The notes: generated from the letters alone by a model not told the origin. Shown: positions 33,406-45,158, counted from the first letter of the stretch. The stretch: DNA of 64,000 nucleotides from Gemmiger gallinarum (GCF_014982805.1 NZ_JADCKC010000001.1:744001-808000); one strand, 5' to 3'. Program-made: numbers and translations.

Positions 33406-36021
33406 TTACTTTGCCAGCGCCTTTTTCAGTTCGTAGAGGAAGTTCAGGGCCTCGATGGGGGTGAGGGTCTCCACATCCACGCTCTTGAGCTTGTCCACCA
33501 CCTCGCTGGGGACCTCGGGGTTCTGGTAGGCGTGGACTGTCTCAAAGTCCAGCTGCATGGAGGCGTTTGCCCCGGGGGCCGAGGCCTCCAGCTGGCGCAG
33601 CACCTCGTGGGCGCGGCGGGTCACACTGGAGGGCAGACCTGCCAGTTTGGCCACCTCGATGCCGTAGCTGTCGTCCGCCGGGCCGGCCACGATGCGCCGC
33701 AGGAAGGTGATGTCCTCCCCGCGCTTTTTCACGGCGATGTTATAGTTCTTGACGCCGTCCACGTCCTGTTCCAGCTCGGTGAGCTCGTGGTAGTGGGTGG
33801 CAAACAGCGTCTTGCAGCCGATCTTCTCGCAGATATGCTCCACCACCGCCCGGGCAATGCTCATGCCGTCAAAGGTGGAGGTGCCCCGGCCGATCTCGTC
33901 CAGGATGACCAGGCTGTTTTTGGTGGCGTGTTCCAGAATCTCGGCCACCTCGGTCATCTCCACCATGAAGGTGGACTGGCCTGCCGCCAGATCGTCGGAG
34001 GCACCCACCCGGGTGAAGATGGCGTCCACCACGCCCACCCGGCAGGACGCCGCCGGCACAAAGCTGCCGATCTGGGCCATGAGGGCGATGAGGGCGTTCT
34101 GGCGCATGTAGGTGGACTTGCCCGCCATGTTGGGGCCGGTGATGATGAGCATCCGGTTGTCAGCCTCGTCCAGGGTGGTGTCGTTGGGGACGAACAGGCT
34201 GCCCTTGAGCATCTGCTCAATGACGGGGTGACGGCCCTCCGCAATGTCCAGCACGTCGCTGTCGTCCACGGTGGGCTTGACGTAGTTGTTGCAGACGGCC
34301 ACCTCCGCAAAGGAGGCAAGCACGTCCAGCTGAGCCACGGCGGAGGCGGTCTTCTGGATGCGCAGGATCTCTCCCGAGATGGCGCTGAGCAGGTCGGCAA
34401 AAAGCTGATGTTCCAGCACCAGCAGCCGCTCGTTGGCGCCCAGGATCTTGTTTTCCAGGTCCTTCAATTCGGGGGTGATGTAGCGCTCCCCGGTGGTGAG
34501 GGTCTGCTTGCGGGTGAAGGTATCCGGCACGCTGCCGGTATAGGAGCGGCTGACCTCGATATAGTAGCCGAAAACCTTGTTGAAGCCGATCTTCAGCTTG
34601 GGGATGCCGGTCTCCTCCCGCAGGCGGGCCTCCATCTGGGAGAGGAAGCCCTTGCCGCCGTGCATGATGTCCCGCAGCTCGTCCACCTCGGCGTTGTAGC
34701 CCGCCCGGATGACGCCGCCGTCCTTGAGGTTGGCAGGCGGGTCGTCCCCGATGGCAGACCGGATGCGGGTGAGGATGTCGTTCAGCGGGTCGATGTCGGC
34801 GGCCAGCTTTTGCAGCAGGGGCGCCGTGGAAGCCTCCGCAATGCGGCGGACCTGGGGCAGGGCCTCACAGGTATCCCCCAGGGCACAGACCTCCCGGGGG
34901 GTAGCGGAGCCGTAGAGGATGCGGGTGGTCAGGCGCTCGATGTCAAACACCCGGCCCAGGGCTTCCTTGAGATCACCGCGGGCCACGTTCTCCTGGTAGA
35001 GGGCCTCCACCGCGTCCAGGCGGGCGTTGATGGCCGCCGAGTCCACCAGGGGCTGCTCGATCCAGGCGCGGAGCAGGCGCTTGCCCATAGAGGTCTCGGT
35101 TTTGTCCAGCACCCAGAGCAGAGTGCCTTTTTTCTCCCGGCCGCGCATGGTCTCGGTGAGTTCCAGGTTGGCCCGGGTCACCGGGGAGAGGCGCATGTAC
35201 TGGGCGTCGGCATAGTTCTGCACCGCACGGATGCGCTCAATGCCGTGCTTCTGGGTCTCCTTGAGGTAGCCCAGCAGCATGCCCACCGCGTAGGGCACCA
35301 TACCGCCCTCGGCAAAGCCGCAGGTCCTGCGCCAGTCCGCCCCGAACTGGGCGGTCAGCTCGGCGTCGATAACGCTGTCCTTGCAGCAGGCGTCCTCCCG
35401 CAGTTCCACCAGGGCGCTGGTGTGCTGCTTGATGTAGGCCGTCACGTCCTTCAGATCCAGCATGGCGGTGTTGATGAGGATCTCGCTGGGCATGTAGCGG
35501 CAGAGTTCGGTGATGATGGCCCCGCCCATCTTCTCGGCGGAGAGTTCAGTGGCGTAGGCCTCGCCGGTGGAGATATCGGCAAAGCAGACGCCTGCCCGCC
35601 AGCTGCGGCGCTGCTTTTTCAGGTAGATGGCGCAGAGGTAGTTGTTCTTGTCCTCGGCCAGCATGCTGCTCTCGATGACGGTGCCGGGGGTCACCACCCG
35701 GATGATGTCCCTCTTGACCAGGCCTTTTGCCAGGGCCGGGTCCTCCATCTGCTCGCAGATGGCCACTTTGTAGCCCTTGGCGATGAGCCGGGCCACATAG
35801 GTTTCATAGGAATGGAAAGGCACGCCGCACATGGGGGCGCGTTCTTCCTTGCCGCAGTTCTTGCCGGTCAGCGTCAGCTCCAGTTCCCGGGATGCGGTGA
35901 GGGCGTCGTCGTAGAACATCTCATAAAAGTCGCCCACACGATAAAAGAGAATCTCGTCCGGGTGCTGCTTCTTGATTTCAAAGTATTGCTGCATCATGGG
36001 AGAAACTGCCTGTTCCGCCAT
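33406..36021 (-). CDS. mutS: DNA mismatch repair protein MutS
   Basis: 871 residues, full MutS length. The mismatch-reading Phe and Glu are in RVGDFYEMFYDDA (~28-40). Connector, lever and clamp domains follow, and the ATPase has Walker A GPNMAGKSTYMRQ, FVPAASCRVGVVDAIFTRVG and Walker B LVILDEIGRGTSTFDG. The C-terminal helix-turn-helix ends in LTPIEALNFLYELK. It binds base mismatches and recruits MutL. ATG at 36021 with CAGGAG upstream. It follows ylbF by ~110 bases in the Bacillus-like miaB-ylbF/ymcA-mutS-mutL order. Confidence 0.95.
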   Translation of the reverse strand: MAEQAVSPMMQQYFEIKKQHPDEILFYRVGDFYEMFYDDALTASRELELTLTGKNCGKEERAPMCGVPFHSYETYVARLIAKGYKVAICEQMEDPALAKGLVKRDIIRVVTPGTVIESSMLAEDKNNYLCAIYLKKQRRSWRAGVCFADISTGEAYATELSAEKMGGAIITELCRYMPSEILINTAMLDLKDVTAYIKQHTSALVELREDACCKDSVIDAELTAQFGADWRRTCGFAEGGMVPYAVGMLLGYLKETQKHGIERIRAVQNYADAQYMRLSPVTRANLELTETMRGREKKGTLLWVLDKTETSMGKRLLRAWIEQPLVDSAAINARLDAVEALYQENVARGDLKEALGRVFDIERLTTRILYGSATPREVCALGDTCEALPQVRRIAEASTAPLLQKLAADIDPLNDILTRIRSAIGDDPPANLKDGGVIRAGYNAEVDELRDIMHGGKGFLSQMEARLREETGIPKLKIGFNKVFGYYIEVSRSYTGSVPDTFTRKQTLTTGERYITPELKDLENKILGANERLLVLEHQLFADLLSAISGEILRIQKTASAVAQLDVLASFAEVAVCNNYVKPTVDDSDVLDIAEGRHPVIEQMLKGSLFVPNDTTLDEADNRMLIITGPNMAGKSTYMRQNALIALMAQIGSFVPAASCRVGVVDAIFTRVGASDDLAAGQSTFMVEMTEVAEILEHATKNSLVILDEIGRGTSTFDGMSIARAVVEHICEKIGCKTLFATHYHELTELEQDVDGVKNYNIAVKKRGEDITFLRRIVAGPADDSYGIEVAKLAGLPSSVTRRAHEVLRQLEASAPGANASMQLDFETVHAYQNPEVPSEVVDKLKSVDVETLTPIEALNFLYELKKALAK

Positions 36022-36086
36022 GTTTCACACTCCTGTTCCGGGCCGGGGCCGCATCGCGCGGTCCGGGGAAATCCTTCTTCGACAAA

Positions 36087-36109
36087 GGCGGGGGATACTC
36101 TCCCCCGCC
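36087..36109 (-). terminator. possible attenuating hairpin between ylbF and mutS
   Basis: 9-bp GC-rich perfect stem (36087-36095 with 36101-36109) and 5-base loop, followed on the minus strand only by TTTG. With so short a U-run it probably reduces rather than stops transcription into mutS. Confidence 0.45.
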
Positions 36110-36130
36110 GAAACGCTCTTTATCCGCCGA

Positions 36131-36538
36131 TCAGTGGCAGCCGGAGCAGGACGCACAGCTGCCGGTGCAGCCGCCCTGGGGTGCCTGAACGGTCATGGGG
36201 TCGCCGCCGTTCATGGCGGTGTTGATGATGGCGTCGATGTGGTTGACCATGGCCTCGCACTCGCTCTTGGCGGCGTTGTAGCGCACCATGCCCTCGCTGG
36301 AGATGATCTGGGTGTAGAGGTCGTTGATCTTCTGGTTCAGCTCGGCAATGCGGGCGCTGTCGGGCTCGGCCTCGGCGCTGGCACGGTTGAGGTCGAGACG
36401 CTGCAGGTTGAACTCGCCGATCATCTTCTGCAGTTCCTCGTCGGCGTCATTCATGCGGCGGGCGGCGTCCAGCTCGAGATAACGGGGGTCGGTCTGCATG
36501 GCGGCAGCGGCTTTCTTGAACAGATCAATGCAATCCAT
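36131..36538 (-). CDS. YlbF/YmcA family regulator with C-terminal Cys cluster
   Basis: 135 residues, mostly helical, matching the Com_YlbF family (FKKAAAAMQTDPRYLELDAA, NDADEELQKMIGEFN and LNQKINDLYTQI). In B. subtilis YlbF, YmcA and YaaT (RicF, RicA, RicT) form a complex that affects RNase Y processing, biofilm, competence and sporulation, and carries Fe-S clusters on cysteines. Here the protein ends in GGCTGSCASCSGCH, a CxxxCxxCxxC run suited to metal or cluster binding. Position between miaB and mutS corresponds to ymcA. ATG at 36538 with AAAGGAG upstream. Confidence 0.75.
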   Translation of the reverse strand: MDCIDLFKKAAAAMQTDPRYLELDAARRMNDADEELQKMIGEFNLQRLDLNRASAEAEPDSARIAELNQKINDLYTQIISSEGMVRYNAAKSECEAMVNHIDAIINTAMNGGDPMTVQAPQGGCTGSCASCSGCH

Positions 36539-36590
36539 GGTTAGGGTCTCCTTTGTTGTGTGTATTTTGTATTCTTTGCAGCGGGAAGGT

Positions 36591-37979
36591 TCATGCGTTG
36601 GTCACGGCTCTGCCGGTGAGCAGCGCCGCCCGGGAACCGGTGAGCTCCACGTCGGCCCAGCTGCCGATGAGCTCCTCCCCGCCGGGGAATTCGACGACCA
36701 GGTTGTTGTCCAGGCGTCCGTTGAGGGTGCCCGGCGTGCGGCCGCAGCCCTCCACCAGCACCCGCACCGTCTGGCCCGCCATGGCCGCGATGCGCGGGAA
36801 GGCGACCTCGTCCTGGGTGCGCAGCAGCCGCTCCATGCGGGCGGCCTTCTCGGCATGGGTGGTGGGGTCGGGCATCTCGGCAGCCTTGGTACCGCCGCGC
36901 CTGGAATAGATAAAGGTGAACAGCTGCATGTAGCCCACCTGTTTCACCAGTTCCAGCGTCTGCTCAAACTCCTCTTCCGTCTCACCGGGGAAGCCGACGA
37001 TGATGTCGCTGGAGAAGGTCACGCCGGGGATTTTCTCCTTGGCGTAGTCGATGAGCTCCAGATACTGGGCAGAGGTGTAATGGCGGTTCATGGCCGACAG
37101 CACCCGGTCGCTGCCCGACTGCACCGGCAGGTGGATGTGCTTGCACAGGTGGTCGTTGGCGGCGATGGTATCGATGAGCTTATGGCTGGCATCCTTGGGG
37201 TGGCTGGTCATGAACCGGACCTTGTAGTCGCCCGGGGTCTGGCAGAGCAGGTTCAGCAGGTCGGCAAAGTCCATGGGCTCGGCCAGGCCCTTGCCGTAGC
37301 TGTTGACGTTCTGGCCCAGGAGGGTGATCTCCTTGTAGCCGGCCGCCACCAGGCTCTGGAATTCCTCCAGCACCGCCTGGGGTTCCCGGCTGCGTTCCCG
37401 TCCCCGCACATAGGGTACAATACAATAGGTGCAGAAGTTGTCGCAGCCGTACATGATAGGCAGCCAGGCCCGGAAGCCGGAATCCCGGCGGATGGGCATT
37501 TCCTCCACCACCGCATCCCGCTGCACCGGGTCCTGCAGATACCGCTTGCCCCGGCGGATGCGCTCGGCCAGGATGGCGGGCAGGCGGTCGATGCCGTCCA
37601 CGCCGAAGACCAGATCCACATAAGGATAACTGGCGCGGAGCTTGTCCACCACGCTCTTTTGCTGGGCCATGCAGCCGCAGATGCCGATCATCAGCCGGGG
37701 GTTCTTCTCCTTCAGGCGCTTGAGGGCACCCACGTTGCCGAAGACCCGCTGCTCGGCGTGTTCCCGCACGGCGCAGGTATTGAACAGAATCAGGTCCGCC
37801 TGCTCCACATTGTCGCAGATGCCGTAGCCCACGTCCATCAGGACGCCGCGGATCTTTTCGCCGTCGTTGACGTTCTGCTGGCAGCCGTAGCTGTGCACAT
37901 AGGCCATGGGCGGGGTGTCGTAATACTCGGCCAGCGTGCGCGCCGCGGCCGCATCATGGGTGTAAGTGGTCTTTTCCAA
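36591..37979 (-). CDS. miaB: tRNA-2-methylthio-N6-dimethylallyladenosine synthase
   Basis: 462 residues, methylthiotransferase. The N-terminal UPF0004 domain has SYGCQQN, LFNTCAVREHAEQ and GICGCMAQQ, whose cysteines hold the second 4Fe-4S cluster. The radical-SAM CxxxCxxC motif is CDNFCTYC, followed by VPYVRGRERSR, and a TRAM domain ends the protein. It methylthiolates i6A37 made by MiaA, whose gene lies in the same run. TTG at 37979 is the start, with TTGGAGAG upstream; no in-frame ATG precedes the domain. A promoter lies at 38060-38088. Confidence 0.92.
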   Translation of the reverse strand: MEKTTYTHDAAAARTLAEYYDTPPMAYVHSYGCQQNVNDGEKIRGVLMDVGYGICDNVEQADLILFNTCAVREHAEQRVFGNVGALKRLKEKNPRLMIGICGCMAQQKSVVDKLRASYPYVDLVFGVDGIDRLPAILAERIRRGKRYLQDPVQRDAVVEEMPIRRDSGFRAWLPIMYGCDNFCTYCIVPYVRGRERSREPQAVLEEFQSLVAAGYKEITLLGQNVNSYGKGLAEPMDFADLLNLLCQTPGDYKVRFMTSHPKDASHKLIDTIAANDHLCKHIHLPVQSGSDRVLSAMNRHYTSAQYLELIDYAKEKIPGVTFSSDIIVGFPGETEEEFEQTLELVKQVGYMQLFTFIYSRRGGTKAAEMPDPTTHAEKAARMERLLRTQDEVAFPRIAAMAGQTVRVLVEGCGRTPGTLNGRLDNNLVVEFPGGEELIGSWADVELTGSRAALLTGRAVTNA

Positions 37980-38059
37980 AGCCGTCTCTCCAAAGCAGTA
38001 ATCGGGGGGTAACGTATCCTTTGCCGAAAAATGGGCACAGATACCAAATATACCGTTTC

Positions 38060-38088
38060 AGTATACCGCAAGCGGCGAAAAAGTACAA
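38060..38088 (-). promoter_or_regulatory. miaB operon promoter
   Basis: Minus-strand TTGTAC (38083-38088), 17-base spacer and TATACT (38060-38065), about 80 bases upstream of the miaB TTG. Confidence 0.6.
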
Positions 38089-38288
38089 GAGCCCCCTGCC
38101 TGTGCTGCCGTGAAAATCCCTGCAAGTGACGAAACCAGCGTCAATGGCAGGGCTGCTCTTTTCCGGGCAAACAGCAAAAGGTCGGCCGCTCTGCCTCTCC
38201 TCTGCCGCTGCTTTTTCAGGATACACGGTTCTGCGGCGGCTGTTTGTTGCCGGGGTCACGATGCCCGACAGAATTTTCAACTATAGTG

Positions 38289-38317
38289 TTTACTCATAAA
38301 ACAAAACGTGATATAAT
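38289..38317 (+). promoter_or_regulatory. uvrB promoter
   Basis: TTTACT (38289-38294), 17-base spacer and TATAAT (38312-38317) with an extended -10 TGA. It would give a leader of about 100 bases. Confidence 0.65.
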
Positions 38318-38346
38318 CGTTTTACAACCTATCGTTGTTAATCTGT

Positions 38347-38385
38347 TCACCCCGCTGGATTCTGCTTTTCAGGCTCCGGCGGGGT
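38347..38385 (+). promoter_or_regulatory. stem-loop in the uvrB leader
   Basis: 12-bp stem with one G-U pair (38347-38358 with 38374-38385) and 15-base loop. It lies between the promoter and the ribosome site, with a T-run (gttcttttt) about 25 bases later. It may stabilise the mRNA or modulate expression; it is not a standard terminator because the T-run is too distant. Confidence 0.45.
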
Positions 38386-38426
38386 GTGACCTGCTCATTC
38401 TCTGTTCTTTTTGCAAAGGAGCTTTT

Positions 38427-40483
38427 ATGGAAGAGCCTTCGATTTTTCATCTGCAGGCGCCCTTCTCCCCCACCGGCGACCAGCCCCAGGCCATTGACGC
38501 CCTGGTGGAGGGCATCAACCAGGGGGACAAAGCCCAGACGCTTCTGGGCGTCACCGGCTCGGGCAAGACCTTCACCATGGCGAACATCATCGCCCGGTGC
38601 AACCGCCCCACTCTGATCCTGGAGCCCAACAAGACGCTGGCCAGCCAGATCTGCACCGAGATGCGCAGCTTTTTCCCCGACGACGCGGTGGAATACTTCG
38701 TCTCCTACTACGACTATTACCAGCCGGAGGCCTACATTCCCTCCACCGATACCTATATTGAAAAAGACAGCGCCATCAACGACGAGATCGACCGGCTGCG
38801 GCACTCGGCCACGGCGGCCTTGTCCGAGCGGCGCAACGTCATCATTGTGGCCAGCGTCTCCTGCATTTACTCCCTGGGCGACCCTATCGATTACCGGAGC
38901 ATGGTCATCAGCCTGCGCCCCGGCATGGAGATGAGCCGGGACGAGCTCTGCCGCCGCCTGGTGAAGCTGCAGTACGAGCGCAACGACATCAACTTTACCC
39001 GCAACAAGTTCCGGGTCCACGGGGATATTGTGGACATCTACCTGGCCTACATGGACGATCTGGCCATCCGGGTGGAGTTTTTCGGGGACGAGATCGACCG
39101 CATCAGCGAGATGCGCCCCCTCACCGGCGAGCGCCAGAACGTGGTGCGCCATGTGGCCATCTTCCCCGCCAGCCACTACATCGTCGGCCCCGAGAAGATG
39201 AAGGCGGGCCTTGCCAAGATTGCCCAGGAGATGGACGAGCAGGTGAAGAAATTCACCGAGGAGGGCAAGCTGCTGGAAGCCCAGCGCATTGCCCAGCGCA
39301 CCAACTACGACATGGAAATGCTGCAGGAAGTGGGCATGTGCAAGGGCATCGAGAATTACTCGGCGGTGCTGTCCGGCCGGGCGCCGGGTTCCACCCCCAC
39401 CACCCTGCTGGATTACTTCCCCAAGGATTTTCTGCTCATGGTGGACGAGAGCCACGTCATGCTGCCCCAGGTGCGGGGCATGTACGCCGGCGACCACAGC
39501 CGCAAAGCCACCCTGGTGGAGTACGGCTTCCGCCTGCCCTCCGCCTTTGACAACCGTCCCCTCCGGTTTGAGGAGTTCGAGGCCAAAGTCGGGCAGACTA
39601 TCTTTGTCAGCGCCACCCCGGGGCCTTATGAGAAGGAGCACTCCACCCGGGTGGCCGAGCAGGTCATCCGCCCCACCGGACTGCTGGACCCCATCATTAT
39701 GGTGCGGCCGGTGGAAGGCCAGATCGAGGACCTGCTGGGCGAGATCCGTACCCGCATCGACCGTGGCGAGCGCGCCCTGGTCACCACCCTCACTGTCAAA
39801 ATGGCCGAGGACCTGACCAATTATCTGGAGGAGCACGGCGTCAAGGCCCGCTACCTCCACCATGAGGTGGACACCTTTGAGCGGATGGAGCTCATCAAGG
39901 ACCTGCGCGTGGGCGCCATCGACGTGATTGTGGGCATCAACCTGCTGCGCGAGGGCCTGGACCTGCCGGAAGTCTCCCTCATTGCCATTCTGGATGCCGA
40001 CAAGGAGGGCTTTCTGCGCAGCGAGACCAGCCTGATCCAGACCATCGGCCGCGCCGCCCGCAATGCCAACGGCGTGGTCCTGATGTACGCCGATGAGGTC
40101 ACCCCCAGCATGGAGCGGGCCATCCTGGAGACCGAGCGCCGCCGGGGCATTCAGGACGCCTACAACAAGGCCCACGGCATCACGCCCAAGACCATCGTCA
40201 AGGCCATCTCCGGCGGGCTGGAGATCAGCATGTCGGAGGAGAACAAGAAACTTCGCCAGCACCGCATGAGCAAGGCCGAGCGGGAACAGACCATCGCCCG
40301 CCTGACCAAGGAGATGAAGGAGGCCGCCCGTCTGCTGGAATTCGAGCACGCGGCCTTCCTGCGTGACCAGATCCAGCGTTTGCAGCGGGGGGAGGACCCC
40401 ACCGAAATGGATACCGAACAGCGGCAGGCCACCGACCAGAAGCGGCGGGCCGGAAGCAGAAAAGGCAGGGGGAAAGGAAAACA

Positions 40484-40487
<4 letters not shown>
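38427..40487 (+). CDS. uvrB: excinuclease ABC subunit B
   Basis: 686 residues. Walker A is [14 protein letters not shown], the damage-probing beta-hairpin is in [20 protein letters not shown], and the helicase motifs include [22 protein letters not shown] and [13 protein letters not shown]-terminal UVR motif ([20 protein letters not shown]) binds UvrC/UvrA. It loads at lesions and directs UvrC incision. ATG at 38427 with AAAGGAG; upstream in-frame codons lie within the leader. The stop overlaps the uvrA start. Confidence 0.95.
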
Positions 40488-43435
<2,948 letters not shown>

Positions 43436-43444
43436 AATTTCCTC

Positions 43445-43473
43445 TTGAGCAGCCTGCCGTGATATGGTAAACT
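43445..43473 (+). promoter_or_regulatory. possible promoter upstream of the GNAT leader
   Basis: TTGAGC (43445-43450), 17-base spacer and TAAACT (43468-43473), starting 10 bases after the uvrA stop. It would produce a leader containing a short ORF and a terminator before the GNAT gene. Confidence 0.45.
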
Positions 43474-43499
43474 GTCAGCAGGAAAGGCAGGTGAACGAT

Positions 43500-43556
43500 A
43501 TGGAATTCTTACACTCTTGTGGGTATCGTTGTCGTTCGCTGTCCAGCCTGCACTGA
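43500..43556 (+). CDS. possible 18-codon leader peptide
   Basis: ATG at 43500 with a good AGGTGA site 5 bases upstream opens an 18-residue frame (MEFLHSCGYRCRSLSSLH) ending at TGA 43554-43556. An intrinsic terminator follows 33 bases later, before the GNAT gene. The arrangement looks like a translation-sensing attenuator; it could also be chance. No family can be assigned to so short a peptide. Confidence 0.35.
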   Translation: MEFLHSCGYRCRSLSSLH

Positions 43557-43588
43557 CCGCAGGCCCTGCCCCCTCAGCCGGCAAATCC

Positions 43589-43627
43589 AAGCGTCCCCGC
43601 TTTGTCAAACGGGGGCGCTTTTGTTTT
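43589..43627 (+). terminator. terminator between uvrA and the GNAT gene
   Basis: 11-bp stem with one G-U pair (43589-43599 with 43610-43620), 10-base loop, then ttttgtttt. It either ends uvrBA transcription or acts as an attenuator for the downstream GNAT gene. Confidence 0.75.
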
Positions 43628-43655
43628 GGCCCCATCGGGCCGGAAAGGATTTGCC

Positions 43656-44132
43656 ATGAAAAACGTCTTTGCTTTCGATCTTACCGAATCGTCTCTCTCC
43701 GACTTCTCCCACCCCGGTTTTCGCCGGGCCTTTGAATGCTATTTTTCGGAGATGGAGATCTCTGTGGATGACTGGGAAGCCGTCTACCGGGAGATGGCTG
43801 TCTCCGGTGCCCAGGCTTTGCTCCTGTGTTCCCCGGACGGGGAGACAGAAGCCTTTTTACTGTATGCCGTCCTCCCTTTTTCCAGTTCCTTTTTTGAAGG
43901 CAGCGCTGCTTTTGTTCAGGAATTCTGGGTTGCGCCTCCTCTGCGTGGTCAGGGCCTGGGCCGTCGGCTGCTGCGCAGCGCCGAGAAGAGATTTTCCGCA
44001 CAGGGACTGAGCCTTGTCCTGCTGACCAGCGACACCGCGGAACACTTTTATCTTCACTGCGGTTATCGCCGGGCTGCGGGGATTCATGCCAAAAATGACT
44101 GCCCTGTTTTTCTGCGCTGTCTGCCCGAATAA
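43656..44132 (+). CDS. GNAT family N-acetyltransferase
   Basis: 158 residues. The acetyl-CoA binding motif A is VQEFWVAPPLRGQGLGRRLL (~88-107), followed by AEKRFSAQGLSLVLLTSD and the motif B-like EHFYLHCGYRRA. The substrate is unknown. ATG at 43656 with GGAAAGGAT upstream; an earlier frame start at 43602 lies within the terminator hairpin and is unlikely. It sits alone between uvrA and spoIIID, behind a terminator, so expression may depend on read-through. Confidence 0.75.
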   Translation: MKNVFAFDLTESSLSDFSHPGFRRAFECYFSEMEISVDDWEAVYREMAVSGAQALLLCSPDGETEAFLLYAVLPFSSSFFEGSAAFVQEFWVAPPLRGQGLGRRLLRSAEKRFSAQGLSLVLLTSDTAEHFYLHCGYRRAAGIHAKNDCPVFLRCLPE

Positions 44133-44201
44133 ATATTTCCCCGCTCCACCTGTGATGTTTCCCGGGCAGAATCTCCCTCGTTCTATCCCCTCCTTTTTCC
44201 G

Positions 44202-44209
44202 CATACGGT
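44202..44209 (+). promoter_or_regulatory. possible sigma-E-type -10 element upstream of spoIIID
   Basis: CATACGGT resembles the CATAnnnT -10 of sporulation sigma-E promoters and lies ~45 bases before the spoIIID start. The matching -35 (ttctatcc around 44181) is poor. Weak evidence. Confidence 0.25.
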
Positions 44210-44253
44210 TTGGCAGAAGCCTGGCGCGCAGGCGCCAAAAAAGGAGGGCGTGC

Positions 44254-44529
44254 ATGATGAAAGGCGACGCGGAGGAACGCGCGGTGGAGGTGGGGCGCTA
44301 CATCGTACAGCACAACACCACGGTGCGGGCGACGGCGGCGGTGTTCGGCGTCAGCAAAAGCACCGTCTGGAAAGACCAGTCCCGGCTCAGGCGGCAAAAT
44401 CCGGCCCTGTGGCGGGAGGTACAGATGGTGCTGCAAAAAAACAAGGCGGAGCGTCATTTGCGGGGCGGCGAGGCCACCCGCAGAAAGTTTCTGCGGCTGA
44501 GTGGGGCACATCCCCCCGATCGCCCCTGA
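44254..44529 (+). CDS. spoIIID: SpoIIID-type sporulation transcriptional regulator
   Basis: 91 residues. The SpoIIID family pattern is clear: AVEVGRYIVQHNTTVRATA, the helix-turn-helix FGVSKSTVWKD, NPALWREV and the conserved C-terminal block RHLRGGEATRRKF. SpoIIID is a mother-cell DNA-binding protein acting with sigma-E and sigma-K. After the recognition helix, where other SpoIIID proteins have HKDLTERLP, this one has WKDQSRLRRQ. Start ATG 44254 (or 44257) with AGGAGG; a 6-bp hairpin lies just upstream. It stands alone and suggests a spore-forming ancestry. Confidence 0.8.
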   Translation: MMKGDAEERAVEVGRYIVQHNTTVRATAAVFGVSKSTVWKDQSRLRRQNPALWREVQMVLQKNKAERHLRGGEATRRKFLRLSGAHPPDRP

Positions 44530-44536
44530 CCAGGGC

Positions 44537-44565
44537 TTGCACGGGTACTGCACAGCCTGTATAAT
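44537..44565 (+). promoter_or_regulatory. promoter of the dCMP deaminase/udk operon
   Basis: TTGCAC (44537-44542), 17-base spacer and TATAAT (44560-44565), about 70 bases upstream of the deaminase ATG. Confidence 0.65.
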
Positions 44566-44636
44566 AAAGGGAAAAGAATGGGACCGCCTCCCATGCGGAC
44601 GGCGGGGAATCTCACGCCAGAAAGGTCGTGTGAACT

Positions 44637-45116
44637 ATGAAACGCAAGGATTACATTTCCTGGGATGAATACTTCATGGGCATCGCGCTGCTGACCGCCA
44701 TGCGCTCCAAGGATGACAGCAGTCAGGTGGGTGCCTGCATCGTCAGCCCCGAAAACAAAATTCTGTCCCTGGGTTACAACGGTATGCCCATCGGCTGCAA
44801 CGACGACGATATGCCCTGGGAGCGCGAGGGTGATCCGCTGGATACCAAGTATATGTATGTCTGTCACGCCGAACTCAACGCGATCCTGAACTCGGCACAC
44901 AGCAATCTGACCGGAGCCCGGGTGTATGTGACGCTGTTCCCCTGCAACGAGTGTGCCAAGGCCATCATCCAGAGCGGCATCAAGGAAATCATCTACTACT
45001 CGGACAAATACCATGATGAACCGTCCAGCATGGCAAGTCGTCGGCTGTTCAACATGACCGGCGTCAAATACCGCGCATATCATCCTTCCGGCCGTGAGCT
45101 CACCCTCACGGTGTGA
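44637..45116 (+). CDS. dCMP deaminase (ComEB-like)
   Basis: 159 residues. Zinc site CHAELNAI with PCNECAKAI is the cytidine/deoxycytidylate deaminase signature, and SKDDSSQVGACIVSPENKI and GYNGMPIGCND fit the dCMP branch. It converts dCMP to dUMP for thymidylate synthesis in the cytoplasm. The ribosome site GAAAGG is about 13 bases upstream, a little far. It lies 42 bases before uridine kinase, giving a small pyrimidine-salvage operon. Confidence 0.88.
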   Translation: MKRKDYISWDEYFMGIALLTAMRSKDDSSQVGACIVSPENKILSLGYNGMPIGCNDDDMPWEREGDPLDTKYMYVCHAELNAILNSAHSNLTGARVYVTLFPCNECAKAIIQSGIKEIIYYSDKYHDEPSSMASRRLFNMTGVKYRAYHPSGRELTLTV

Positions 45117-45158
45117 CGGGTACGGCGGCAGGAATCCGAAACAGGCGGAGGAATGTTC

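Larger units (their letters stand above)
37980..38426. other. divergent intergenic region between miaB and uvrB
   Basis: 447 bases with divergent promoters for miaB (minus) and uvrB (plus), and a long hairpin in the uvrB leader. No GAAC-N4-GTTC type LexA box was found by eye near the uvrB promoter. The stretch 38090-38280 between the promoters holds no ORF or RNA gene that can be supported. Confidence 0.5.

Noticed and set aside
38240-38426. LexA (SOS) box upstream of uvrB
   Set aside because: Looked for GAAC-N4-GTTC and close variants around the promoter and leader; none found by eye.
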